From: Aphis gossypii
Lineage: Eukaryota; Arthropoda; Insecta; Hemiptera; Aphididae
Length of the DNA: 64,000 nt
Assembly: GCF_020184175.1 (NCBI RefSeq)
Contig: NC_065530.1
Span: forward strand, 32,341,260-32,405,259
Direction of reading: 5' to 3'
Part shown: piece after piece, positions 1-12,932 of the stretch
How positions within the stretch are numbered: the stretch's first letter is position 1
How the letters are laid out: each line of letters begins with the position of its first letter
Translations under genes and position numbers: made by a program
Notes under the pieces: generated by a model
Seen by the model: the letters and a program-made list of their open reading frames with translations, nothing else
The model's database searches: none
What the model was told of the DNA's origin: nothing

Positions 1-1220
1 TTAATAATTGAAATACATATTAATACAGATTACAGGTAGTATGAATAATAAAATAAAATCAATACGTTTACAGAATTATTTCATAAGTTCATAAAACACT
101 TCAAAAATAGTCTAAAATGTCTAAAACATAGATAATAACATTTTCAAGGAATATGCATGACCATCGATATGAAGATAATAATAATTAAATATAAGTAAAA
201 AAATAATAATAGTGTTTTTTTTTAACAATAATTCCATCCACCCGCTGGAAGGTTAAATAAATGATATGCTAGACTAACCTCCATACAAGACGTGTATAAA
301 TTATAAATGCTGACATGTCGTCGATATCGATTATGAATATTGAAATAGTTTTATTTTTTAGATTAACCTAGTAATAAGATGATCACCTGGTGGCAATAAC
401 AAACAAGTATATAAACAATTCTAATTGAACTGTTGATACTTTATCACGTATATAGTTCAAAATTACAATTTGTATTTAATTTATTAGAATCCACGTTATG
501 ATTTAAAATAGTTGATAGTATAAAACAATTTTTTTATTTTAAAATATTTTATTCATTCTATTCAATTTAGGAAGTTTTCTAACGTTCATGCACGTGAAGT
601 TTGAAAAATTACATGCGTTAATCACGTTATTCTAAACACTGCTATCCTAGTATTGCTATCCTAATCGATTGTTATTATTTATCTGTTTTTATATTTTAAC
701 ACATTATCTTAACTTAAATATCAGAATAATATACACTCTATAAACGGATTATAAGAAAATAGGTGCAATATAATAAAAATTTAAAAAAATATTTTATTAT
801 CAACTATCTTTTAAGCCACTATAATAAATTTAAAACAATATATACATTATTTGTTATAAATATATTATATGCACTTGGATATATAAATTATAAACGTATT
901 GTTCGTTTGATTATAAGTATTTAAATAATAGTTAATCATTATGAGCGTTTAATACACTTTTACAAATTTACAATAGTAATTTAAGTAATTATGACTAATT
1001 TAACAGTTAATTATCATAATTAATTGCACTCGTAAATCATAAATCTTAAAGGAATTCTTTAAAATATTTAAATTAATATAACTATTAAAAAGCATAAATA
1101 ACGATGAATATATAAATATTTAAACATTTATTTTATACCTTAACTAGGTACTGTATATAAACACGAGTAGGTATCCAGTGTTAATGTTGACATTTTGAGT
1201 TTTATTTTATTAATTTTTAG
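1..1220. other. AT-rich 5' flank of the maltase gene, no gene seen
   Basis: No open frame, RNA gene or repeat structure could be supported here. The last bases before position 1221 read as a splice acceptor (TTTTTAG), so an untranslated first exon and the promoter of the downstream maltase gene probably lie in this stretch. I cannot place them. Confidence 0.5.
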
Positions 1221-1244
1221 TTGGCCACAACCAGTATAACAACA

Positions 1245-4200
1245 ATGTATTGGGCTTGTATTTTAATAACTTGTATACAATTAACATACTGTAAGGTTCT
1301 TGTTCCACCAACTACAGTTTTAGATTGGTGGCAAAATTCAATAGTTTACGAAATATTTCCATTGTCATTCAAAGATTCAAATGGTGACGGATCAGGTGAT
1401 TTTAAAGGTATACTCGAATCATTATTTTTTATAATTATTTATTTGACATTTATTGAAAGCTACTATGGTTTTGTTGCTATCAGGTATAACCGAAAAATTA
1501 GATTACATAGTAGATCTAGGAGTGACAGCAATTTGGATAACGCCATTTTTCGAATCACCTTTAGAATCTGGTGGCTACGACATAACCAATTATCTAGATG
1601 TACAACATGTTTTTGGTACATTAGATGACTTCAAAGATCTTTTAAATACCGCACATTCGAAAAGTATGTTTTACGTATACATCTATGTTATATATACTTT
1701 ATATTGTATAGTATATTATTAAATTAAAATCTAACCTTTAAAAGCATTTAAAAATAATACCTATATGTTATAGATTTAAAAGTTATCATGGACTTTGTTC
1801 CTAATCATACAAGTGATAAACATATTTGGTTTGAAAAGTCTGCTAAAAATGAAACTGATTACGCAGACTATTATATTTGGAAAGATGCGAAAAATCAAGA
1901 GGATGTGATAAAAAATAATGCTACTCCCATTGTGCCGAATAACTGGGTAATGCTTAAAATTTATTTATAAAAACTGTTTTAGTATCATATCAAATCATAT
2001 TATTTATACTTATATAATTTATAGTATACATTATTATATTATGACAGTATGTATAATATGAGTCTTTATAATAATATGTAGAACAAATTATATTCTTACG
2101 TACCTACGTATTATGTCCATAATAAAAGAAAATTCTAAAAATCACTATGTGACTAACATTTTTGAATTTCAAAAAAATTACTTTAACTGGTTATTATTTT
2201 TGTTTGACAATAAATTTCGTTAGCGTTTGAAAATCAAATGAATAATAAAAAAAAACAGGAGTATTCATTGTAATTTGTAATATGTAATACATGTGTCTTT
2301 ATGTTATTAATTTATGTTAAATTACGATTTTAGCAAATGATTTTTGGTGGCAGTGCTTGGACTTGGCATAATACTCGCAAACAGTTTTATTTCGCTCAGT
2401 TCGTTAAAAATTTACCAGATTTAAATTTTCGAAACAAAAATGTTCATAAAGAAATGAAGAATGTTTTGAATTATTGGATCAAATTGGGAATTGATGGTAT
2501 TCGTGTAGATGCTTTAAAACATGTATACGAAAGCGAAAGTTTGGAGGACGAACCAGTAGTAGATGAAAATATGGCTCTTAATTACTTCAATTTAGATCAT
2601 ATTTATACCATAGACCAAGACGAAGTATATGACTTGATCAAAGAATGGCGTTTATTACTTGATGACTTTAAACAAAGCGACCATCATACAAGGTTAAAAA
2701 ATTATTAATTTGTTAGGTATAATTTTAGAGTTTTTATACTAAATTAGTTTTTCCAATATATTCATTTTCACATCTCTAAATACTCGATTGCAACATAACC
2801 CGTGAACAATATTTTTCTCGATACTGTTTTGAAGAAATATGTTGATTGTTCGTATAAAATTGCATCAACTTAGGTAGCAAAGTTGCTATACATGGGGTGG
2901 GTATCGTTTACTGGATGTGTGGATTAAAAGATAGCCTTCATAGAATTAAAACAACACAATTAACTTTATTGGTTATTATTATTAAGTAAACGCAAGAAAA
3001 ATATTTTCAGTACTACCTATTTACAATTTATGAACTACCTAATTTTTTTTTTTTTATGAATTAGCTACAAATTAAGTATTTACATCCAAAGATAAACAAC
3101 CGGCTTGCGTTGTCTACGCCTTACGAACACGTAACAATGCAAATTGTACCACCCACACTCTGTCGTGTTAAACTTTAGAATAAATTATTTATTTAATTTT
3201 AAAATTATTATTATGATCACTTTTAAATTGTAAATTGTTTGTATCTATGTTTTATAATATGTATATTATTCGCTTTACAATTAAAGTAAAAAAAACCTAC
3301 GGAATTAATTAGATAATATTTTTGCGTTTGAATTCGATGATAGATCAATTCAGTTTAATATTAATCTAACAGAATTAAATTAATTTAAATAGAATATTCA
3401 AACCTTTAAAATTTCTATATTATGCATTCGTAAGATAGAGTTGACGTATGTGGATTTAGCATCTTCTTAAAAATATTATTATAATATTATAATTTGTTTT
3501 AATGAAGTTTTTTTTTTCAGGATAATAATGACTGAATCATACAGTAATACCAGTATTTTATTTAAATATTACACTAGTGGAGCTGAAATACCAACAAACT
3601 TTAATTTATTAGAAGAATATCATCATACTCCGAACGATTATGAGAGAGAAATTGAAAATTGGATAACTAAAATGCCAGTTGGAGCAACATTTAATTCAGT
3701 GGTATAAATAGATAAGCTAATTATGATAAAATTATTTTTATTTAATATAATATAATATTACTCATATTAATTTTAAACTATAATTACCTACCAGGTGTAT
3801 TAGAATTTAGTGTATAATGATAAATGTATTTAGGAATTTTTTTTTGGAGGGCAATAGGTAATATTATATTGTTACGTTATAATTATACATGGTTAATGCG
3901 GTTATATACTATTTTTTTACTATTGATTTTAATTTTTAAATTTAAATTAAAATTCTTTTTTTTATTTCAAAGTATAAAAGTCTATGTACGAAAAATGAAT
4001 TAATGTTAGTTATTGTATTAATAGTTAATAGCTTAGAATTTGTGCTAACATGGCTCCACTCCGTGATATGATAGGCGATATCGAATTTGATTATTCCTCA
4101 TAGTGTTTTTAAACTATTATATAGCCACAAAACTGGAATGTTCCTAACCATAAAAACTTATTCCATAGAACATTATAAAAGTATTTTAAATTTGTGAAAC

Positions 4201-7091
4201 ATATATTTCCTAAAAGAATTATCTTGTAAAAGTAATTTTCAATGATTTGATCATAAACTTTTATTATTTAGCTACAAAACCATGACCATACAAGATTCCC
4301 TACTTTTTACGGTACAGAATTAATTGATGGCATGAACGCTTTATCCTTATTTCTACCCGGCGTATCTATAGTTTATTATGGAGGAGAAATTGGTATGGAA
4401 GATACATCAGATAAAATCAATTATGCAAGAAGTCCTATGCAGTGGGATGATACGAAAAATGCAGGTAGGTACATATTATACAGTTTAAAATGTGGCCACT
4501 AGCCAGTGTGTATACTATATTATTATATACTTACAGTACCAACTTATTTATTTATTATCGAGTGTTTTTACGTATATTTTGCGTATGAACTTGCAACTTT
4601 ATTTCAAAAAATTTAAATGATGTACGAATATTAATAATATTTTTTTATATTTAATTTGTATGATATTGCCATATATAGATGAGCTCATACTAAAAATATA
4701 ACCTAATAACACAAAATTGGTTCTGCTAAACTCAAAATTTCTATATTAGGTATACGTTTGAACAAAGACAAGGTTTACTCTGCATGTGAGTGAGCTTTCT
4801 GATTTTTTTTATTATTACAACACTGTTGTTCAAAGTGTTGATTAATTCTAATTACATTATATTGTGTAAAATCAGAAGGGCCATACATTTTTAATATATT
4901 TATGTGTGTGTGTTCATTTATTTGTATGTTAATTTATCAGGTGATTTTTATACTATTTTTCTAATTATTTATTATACTCATAGGCAAATTCATCACTTTT
5001 GTTTCCGTTATTTTACAATTTATATTTTATTAGCGCACACAAGTATACGACATACACACAGAGACGACCCGGTCGGCGTTGTGTATATGATTGACGATTG
5101 TGTGAAGTATATATTCGTATCTACTACCTATTTAAAGTCTAGACAGTAGAGGCTCTCAATATTATTTTATGCGTTTGGCCCGCATTTACTGTGCCTAATA
5201 TTTTGCGCGCGACATTCGTTGAAAATTAAACAGTACATAATAATTACCTATTATTGTTTAGGGTTCACTAATAGCACACATGAACCATGGGTTGCGATAC
5301 ACCCAGATTATGTCACGAGAAACGTGCAGACGGAAAATAAAAATCCTAAAAGTTATTTAAACTTTTTCAAATCCATATCGAAATTACGTCAGACTGAAAC
5401 GTTTAAAAAGGAGGGTTGGCGATTGATATTCTTAACAATAATACAGTGTTTGTTTTAACCAGGTAAGTACTACACCAATTATTCGAAAATAAACTTTTAG
5501 ATACGTGTTTTATTGAACAAATGTAATATTAAATTACCTATAATATAATATTTGATTGTTAGAAGGTAGGTACAATTAATACTACCGTTATATTAAAAAT
5601 TAATTACTTTATTATTATTTTTTTAATAAAACAACATTTTTTTTTTTAAATGTTCCTATGCGCTTTGCTATTTTAAATCATTGTAATATGCAAATTGTCA
5701 ATTCAGTTGTATAGTAGAACGCTACATTATTGATTTTTCTCAGGATGTAAATAGAGCTTTTTCAATGACACTTTGCTTCTTTGTTTTCTTTTTAATAATG
5801 ATAGTTGACGGGATGTTATTTTTTTATTCATGTAAATAAATATAGATTTATCCATAAATATTAAATAACACAAATAATGTGTAAGTTGTATGAAATGTAT
5901 TGATTACGTTCATAAAAAATATTACAGATTTTTGCATGGACATGAGAACTACACATTAATGATCAATATGGATACAAACTATACACAGCGTGTTCGTTTA
6001 TCAGACCAAGTATCAAATTTGCATGATATTTTAACTATAGTTATTGGATCCGAAAACTCGAATTTCAATTCTGGGTTAGTATTTAATAATTTTATAAAAA
6101 TAAGTAGAGAATCTTCTATACATCAGGTGTACACTATCATTTTAAAATTTTATATTTTTATACATGCTGCTGGAACCGTACTTTTACATAATTTGGTATT
6201 TTGGTTCTACTTGGCATTTATTTTTGTGAACAAATATTTTCCCGCATGATTTACGTGGTGTTCAGAAAAGTCTCGTTATAGATATACTTGTCACATTTAC
6301 ATTCCTTTTTGAAAATTACTGTTGTATAGGTAATTTACATTTAACATCAAAAAACTGGTTAGATCAAAATAAAAACGAATTTACACAATTTTTTTTATAT
6401 TTATTTGTATGTTTTGTCATTTATATAATATTACGTCTTATATTATAGTAATTTTATTAGCTTAAGATTGAAAATTATTATTTAATTTATTGTTAGAATA
6501 AAAATATAAAAATTGAATTATTAAAGTTGAAACTATTAATAATAATAACATTTAGAATAAGGCATAATATACCTGATCTACGTATAAGTTATAAATATCT
6601 CAAAATATTTGGTATTTTTTTTTCGCTTTTGCTAGACTTTTGGTCTACTGCGCAATATCACTTTATTAAAGTTTACGTTCATTACATATAAAATATTTAA
6701 AAATATATATTTGATCTATACATGTAGGCACAGTATATACTATATAATATTATAATATATTTAAATTTTTAATTATAAAATCTAGGTGGTTGATACGTTA
6801 AATAATTAATTATTTAATATAACATACAATTATGTATAATATAATAATATAATATATACATGTATTTTTTTTTTTTGATACCATTTTAGAAACTCGATAT
6901 CAACTACAGAATGGTTGAATTTAAGTCCCGGTGCCACAATTGTACTCACTGACAACCTAATTTCGACATCATCAAGTATTCCAGTAGATGACACAGCAAC
7001 AAAATCAACACCTTCATCCAGTACTCAATTATACATAACATCAAGAATAGTATTACTTTGCTTATTTTTAATTACAATTTTTAATCTATAG
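1245..7091 (+). CDS. Alpha-glucosidase / maltase (aphid gut sucrase-like), GH13, with a frameshift in exon 7
   Basis: Nine coding exons join in frame: 1245-1407, 1484-1663, 1774-1946, 2334-2692, 3521-3701, 4272-4464, 5262-5462, 5928-6074 and 6890-7091 (TAG), giving about 599 aa, the usual insect maltase length. The ATG at 1245 starts a signal peptide (MYWACILITCIQLTYC). GH13 landmarks follow in order: NSIVYEIFPLSFKDSNGDG, DFVPNHTSD, the nucleophile region GIDGIRVDA, the acid/base region IIMTES, NHDHTR, and PMQWD. The C-terminus is Ser/Thr-rich and ends in a hydrophobic tail (IVLLCLFLITIFNL), which suggests a GPI anchor or membrane tether as in insect gut membrane sucrases. The enzyme would cleave alpha-glucosidic bonds of sucrose or maltose at the gut surface. 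Exon 7 needs one extra base near 5405-5415 (an A-run then G-run) to stay in frame; as given it hits a stop at 5456-5458. Exons 8 and 9 are intact, so an assembly error or a very young lesion is likelier than an old pseudogene. Confidence 0.88.
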
Positions 7092-7105
7092 GTCTCATAT
7101 TTTTT

Positions 7106-7111
7106 AATAAA
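7106..7111 (+). terminator. Polyadenylation signal AATAAA of the maltase gene
   Basis: An AATAAA hexamer lies 15 bases after the maltase stop codon, with a second overlapping AAATAAATAA context just after it. It is the first such signal downstream of the terminal exon. Confidence 0.5.
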
Positions 7112-7636
7112 ATAAATAAGTAATTAGAAATGATAATTTATTTTATATATGAAACTGTTAACTGCCTTGATCTGAGTCTTATCGGCTTTAGGGTCCTACC
7201 AATGAATGCCAGATGTTATAATACCTTATTTTATATTGCGTCAAGTAATCAGTAATCATTATAATTTTGTTTTTCCTTAGTACCAGTATTTAATGATTTT
7301 ATAATTATTACAGTAACGATCATCAATTTGGTTTTGATTTTTTATCCGATAATATTTACAAGTTGAAATAATTTTAAATTCTAAGCGCAGCAATGATTGT
7401 ATTTATTTTACTTTGATGACGTGTGTTTTTTGTGGATGAGTATACAATACTCGTAAGTAATGTAACTTTCTTTTGGTATAACAGTTTTGTTGGGAGTTGG
7501 AGATATCAAAGGCGTCATTGTAAAATGAAATGCCAAAATATGATTATAATTCTAAGGAGAGTAACTGAATTGGTTCAATTTCGGTCGAATGCAATGGTTA
7601 CCGTTTGAAAAAGATATTTTAATAAGTTGAGCCGAA

Positions 7637-7656
7637 TTGGTTAGGTTAGGTTAGGT
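7637..7656 (+). repeat. Short TTAGG-type run
   Basis: Three consecutive TTAGG units occur at the edge of the hAT remnant. TTAGG is the ancestral insect telomere repeat, but three units are too few to call an interstitial telomeric block. It may simply be part of the transposon end. Confidence 0.4.
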
Positions 7657-8619
7657 AGCAGAAATGTTACACCTATACGGCGATAACACAAATTTCAAAC
7701 CTGAAAATAGTCTTTCTACACTAACTTGAGTAGCTGGAACACTGAATACTATATTAGATAGCTCAAAAAGTTCTGGATATACTAATTTTTTTAGATTTCC
7801 AAAATTGAAGAATATTTATTTTATGGCATAATCTTTTTTCTTCAATACTAAATGATTTTAAAAGTGTCTCAATTTTTGTTCTGATAGTTTCAGTTTGAGA
7901 ATTTGATAAACTGCCAAAATCAGAAGATGTAGATCTTAGATGATCTTAGATCGAAGATGGTAACTTAGGGCGACTTTTTTTTTAACGTTTTGTCATTAAC
8001 TGACATATTTTGAATAAAATCTTTCAAATATTGCAACCTTTCCAGCATATCATAAGTAGAACTCCAACGCGTCAAACAGTCTAATATAGGTGTTTTTAAT
8101 TTTTCCTTTTTGATTAAATACACGTAATTTTGATTGCGTAACTTCCGAACCAAAGCTCTAACTTTATTTAACAATTTCTGAATTGTATTATCTTTTAAAC
8201 TATCCAATACAGCCAATTGGAGTGTGTGTGCAACACAGCGGATATCTAAAATAACAATTTTAAAAGAAATATAAGTTTGTATTGGTGTTTAATTCTATCA
8301 AATTACATTTGTAACATTAAAATTTATTATTAAAACTATATGTTATCTATTTACTAGTAAAAATTGAAGTATCACCGATCTCTTGTAATTCAACATAATT
8401 TATTATTCGTTCAGACTGCTCAAACTGTACATCAATGTTTTCAATATCTTCATTAAGTAACTCAAAAATTTGATTTTCATTTAATATTTGAGAAGTTGAA
8501 TCAGGATCAATACTATTACTGAAAATATGGATAAAACTACTAAATAGATAAAAAAAATAATATTTTATATTGAACACAAAAGTATACCTGTTTAAGTAAT
8601 AAGTATATTTAATACACAA
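7640..8619 (-). pseudogene. Decayed hAT-family transposase
   Basis: On the minus strand three pieces of a hAT transposase can be read, in different frames. The first, about 8600-8347, is an acidic segment that I assign only by position. The second, 8246-7965, begins after a TTTTAG acceptor with IRCVAHTLQLAVLDSL and contains LTRWSSTYDMLERL, both hallmark hAT core motifs. The third, about 7800-7650, reads PELFELSNIVFSVPATQ then VERLFSG, the C-terminal hAT dimerisation region. The second and third pieces are separated by a stop and a frameshift, so no full product is possible. Terminal inverted repeats and target duplication were not found. It sits between the maltase and XPO1 genes and looks like an old insertion. 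Confidence 0.75.
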
Positions 8620-8639
8620 ATGATAAAAGTATTTTTTAA

Positions 8640-10300
8640 TTTTTTAGATAAATGAAAAAAGTTTAATTAACAAAAACATAATAGGTAAGAGAGTTCCTTT
8701 AAATTATTAAAACAAATCCATATACTTTCAAATTCTAATTGGGCAAGATAAATTATTTTAAATACATTAAATATAATATGTACAATAAAATTATAATTAC
8801 ATATATTTTTTTAAATAGTAAATTATTAAAGTAATATGTACATATTTAATTTATTTGAAAAAACTAATAATTTGCAATTATTAATAATCCAACAAGATAT
8901 TTTATTTTGCTGGACAAAGTATGGTGAAAATGAAAATTTCTATAGTTAATACGAATAGGTATTATTTTCGCATAGCCCGTTAGCACGAATATTTCGTACG
9001 TAATGGTTTTTTTTTTTTTGACATAGTAATAAACGATATCTAGATTATTTTTTGTTCAATAATCATATTTTGTAGGCATAATCAATGGTAAAATGTAATG
9101 TAATATAATTATATAAACAATTTTGAAATGAAAATAACTCGCACAATAATATTGTATTGATGCAATAATAACGTTGATGTCTAATATTCTGAGTTTTTAC
9201 AACGTTACTACGTTAATGTTGTTTATTTACAATAAAATAAATTATAAGTAGGTAAGAAATTGAAACGAAAATATAAAAAAGATAAAAATTAAAAATAGCA
9301 ATAAGTTAAAAATAAAAATGCCCACCTAAAAACAATCTAATTGAGGCGATATGCATTTATGTATAATAGGTACCTACTGTATAAAAAAAAATCTGATCTA
9401 TTAATACGTCTTAATAGAGCAATAGGCAATAGGTAAAACAATATTATTGTTTAGTCGATAATATTTGCAAAAATGATCTGCAGGTATTTATTGCTAATAG
9501 CGTTAATGCACTGTTTGTGTCATAATAATAGATAGGTATTTGCAGTTATTAGCTGATAACAAGTATACGCTTATAAGTTAAAATAATACTATATTATATT
9601 ACCTAATATAATACAATACATTGTTCTGTGTATTATGCTGTTTTGTTCTATTATCATACAACTAGGTATCTACTACTTATGCACTATGTGAATGTGAATA
9701 TGATATCTTGTGACCCATTAAAATATAAAGTTATTTCATATTACATCATATTATAGTGATATTTTATTATGGCTATTAAGTCATCTTATATCCTTAGTTG
9801 AATATAGATTTTTGCATTAAAATTTTAGAGAATTATTTTTTTTGAGAGTTTATGTGGAACCTCAAATTAAATTATCAAACTGTAGCTATTCATACAAAAA
9901 AATGTTTTGTATATTTAATCAAAAAATAATAATTTTCAAATTTCCGCGATTTTATCAAAAATTCAAACTTCACACTTACCAAAAAAAAAAAAAAATATAT
10001 GAAAAACATTTATTTTAATTCACTGTATAGTGACTAAACAATAACTATTATAATATATTTATATAGTTCACTAATCACTAGTGTTAATAATATCGTATAT
10101 TGTTTTGTGTTTCACATATTTTGTAACTTTCATTATTTTTTATCATAAACCATAAATTCAACATCAACAGATAAAATGTACAACCAACCTACCAACCATA
10201 ATATTATAATAAAATATAGTGTACGACATATCATACCATATACGTAATGAAACAAATAAAATTAATAATATTTATATTTTATCCGAGTAATTTACTCATA
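8640..10300. other. AT-rich intergenic stretch, no gene seen
   Basis: Nothing coding or structured is supported. From 8873 onward the sequence is repeated almost identically at 59587 and beyond, so this is the left edge of the duplicated block described below. Confidence 0.5.
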
Positions 10301-10329
10301 CAACAAAACAATCGTTATCACTGAAACCC

Positions 10330-10910
10330 AATACCATTTTTCCACGGTGTTTGCGATCCGGTTCGACCATGGTAGCGGTGTATACCTTTTTCCAGTGAAC
10401 ATATGTGTTTTGGTTTCGGCGACGCCATCTTAATAAAAATATTCCTTAACCGTAATCATACATGAATCATCTGCGTACATTATTTTTTTTAGTTTTTCAG
10501 TAAGGAGCCAATACATGTAGTAAGTGCATTATTTTTACTATTTAATGTTAGTGCTAGTCGTAGATTTATATGTAATTTCATGTTTTGATGTTTGCTTGCG
10601 TCCAACGTACTGCCGAAATCTAATGCGCTGCGGAGAACTGGTCCGTCTATTGTTTGTTTTTCACGTAATGTGTGGTTTGGTTATTGTACGCGGGAAGCTG
10701 ATAAAACTAACTGAAAGCGTTTTCCTCTTTTGAACGTAAACACTAAACAACAAAAATCCGTTTGTGGAAACCTCGCGGTTTTCTACGCTTCTTGCTTCGC
10801 AGTGCATTGATGTTATACCTATCGATGCTGTAGCTTAACTGTCGTCTGTCAGGTTCTGTTATTAATCGTTAGCATTGGCATGTTGGTGTGTCGTGATTGC
10901 ATATTTCACG
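10330..10910 (+). promoter_or_regulatory. Probable XPO1 promoter and first untranslated exon region
   Basis: Base composition becomes clearly richer in G+C and CpG here than in the flanks, as expected for the promoter and first exon of a broadly expressed gene. No TATA box is obvious and the exact start and first donor site cannot be fixed; a GTAATT near 10912 is one candidate donor. The short open frame at 10524-10733 is repeated unchanged in the second copy but has no recognisable protein features. It is more likely a chance frame inside the 5' UTR. Confidence 0.4.
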
Positions 10911-11725
10911 AGTAATTGTTTTTTGAATAATCTGTGTTCTTTATATTAAATATTATCTTAAGTTTAGATTTGAATTATATTTTTTTATGATTCTGACAAA
11001 TTGTTCCATAATATGTAACAGAATGTGACAGTTTGTTTGAAAAGTTGTGCAAAATTGGTAAATGCGTTATATTTTAAATTAGGTCTATATTTTTTTTAAA
11101 TTGTATTAATGGTCTAAGATATAATACTTTCAATTCCACAGGGATAATGAATGTTTTGTCACTGTACTACTTTATTTTGTTTTTTAAGTATGCAAAACAA
11201 CTATTTACTGAATTTGTTATATCACAATACAACATATTGTATTTTTTGATGATAACATGCATTTTTAAATACTTATTTCAATGCAAAATATTTAAAAAAA
11301 TACATTGGTTTATAAAGATCAAACTATGAATGAGTAGTTTATGAGTTATAAGTATTTAAAGATAAAACGATTTGAGTGTTATTATACTAATAGTACCTGT
11401 AAAATAATAATTTACTACTTCACTCGTTTAAAGTTTAAATATTTATAACTAATAAACTACATGTTTGAAATTTAATTTTGATGAATCAAAATAGGTACTC
11501 TGAATAATATTCTACTTCTGAGTTTATAATAAAAAATGTTTGCTGTCATTTGAAAATGTATAAAATAGTGAAGGATATAATTTTTTGTCCAAAAACTATT
11601 GTTTTCCGAAATATTTAGTGTTACTTAAATCACTATGTGTATTACTTGATTTAAATTAGTAGTTTATCTGATTTTCATTATACTATTACTGTAAATTTAA
11701 ACATTTTTTTGTGTTTTTGTTTCAG

Positions 11726-11844
11726 GTTTATAAAACAAAATTTGTTTTGTTTGTGTGTGTGAATGTCTTCTGAGTGAATGGTACAGTGACTAGGTCTTAG
11801 TCCAGGGTTACTGTTGCGTATACTTGTCGTCTGTCTGTTTTTGA
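11726..11844 (+). other. Candidate 5' UTR exon of XPO1
   Basis: A pyrimidine-rich acceptor (TTTGTTTCAG) ends at 11725 and a good donor (GA|GTAAGT) begins at 11845. The next acceptor, ending at 12899, leads straight into the exon holding the XPO1 start codon. The segment has no long open frame, which fits an untranslated exon. Transcript evidence would be needed to confirm it. Confidence 0.45.
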
Positions 11845-12932
11845 GTAAGTTTATTTTATTAAATCATGCATGTTTAATTTATATATTAAATTTTTTATGA
11901 TTTAGTAGGTAACTGGTAACTAGTATAAAGTTTTAATTTACCCCTAATAACTAGAAATTGAAATTTATTTTTACAATTATACTAAATGATTCTTTTTTCA
12001 ATGACATTTTTAATTTAATTTTTATTGCTTCTTAATTGCTTACTTACAGTTTAGTATAAAGTATAAGTATTAAGTATAAAATTAAAATTAAAACCATTGT
12101 GTTTGAGATGGGACATGTTTATACTGTGAATTTTAATTTCACCAATTCTTATGATAAAAAATATGTACCAAAAAAAACCTATATTTTTTAGAAATAAATA
12201 AATTATAAGTAATATGTATTTTTTATTGATTCTTTTCTTATAAAATTTAATGCAAGGAAATCTTGTAAAATTGAAATCTGATCTGGTATCAATAAAAAAA
12301 CAATCATCCTTATTTTGTTAGGTTATATTATCCTAATATTACTTGTCTATATAAATATTAGGAACTTATTCATTTTAATTAACAATACATTTTGTGATTT
12401 ATTACATAAACCGTGTAATAAAAATGAAATGTTAGTATTATTAATTTGTTTACTAATAAGTAATAATATTTATTCCGTTCAAAAAATAAATAACAAAACA
12501 CAATTATGTAGTATTATTAAAACTAATAGGTTTTGATTAAATTGGTTGATAACATTTTGTAGTTAATTTTATACATTTTCTAAAAATGAATCCCAAAAAC
12601 CACTCATTAGTTCTTGTTTGCTTTTGTAGACATTTATAAACATGTATTAGTGATTGACGTTTTCATAGGTATAATCAGAAGAATTTAAAAAGTAGATTAT
12701 TGATAATAAGCTTTGAACTTATTGAATGAATGATAAATATCATTGACTGTTATATTATTATGTACCTATATATTTTTAAAACATTTCTTTTTTCACTATA
12801 ATTACCTTATCTTTTAAATTTTTTCTAGGCACATAATATAATAAATGCAATTATTGGTTATTTAATAACTAATTGATTATTTATTAATTTTTTTTTTAGC
12901 TGAATACTTAAGTCTTTAAAAAGAAAAAAAAT

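Noticed and set aside
7423..7608. 61-residue frame downstream of the maltase gene
   Set aside because: It has no recognisable motif, no splice support and ordinary intergenic composition.
10524..12536. Short plus-strand frames (69, 60 and 73 residues) duplicated exactly at 61236-63248
   Set aside because: Their identity in both copies reflects the recent duplication or assembly artefact and not protein conservation. They fall in 5' UTR or intron sequence.
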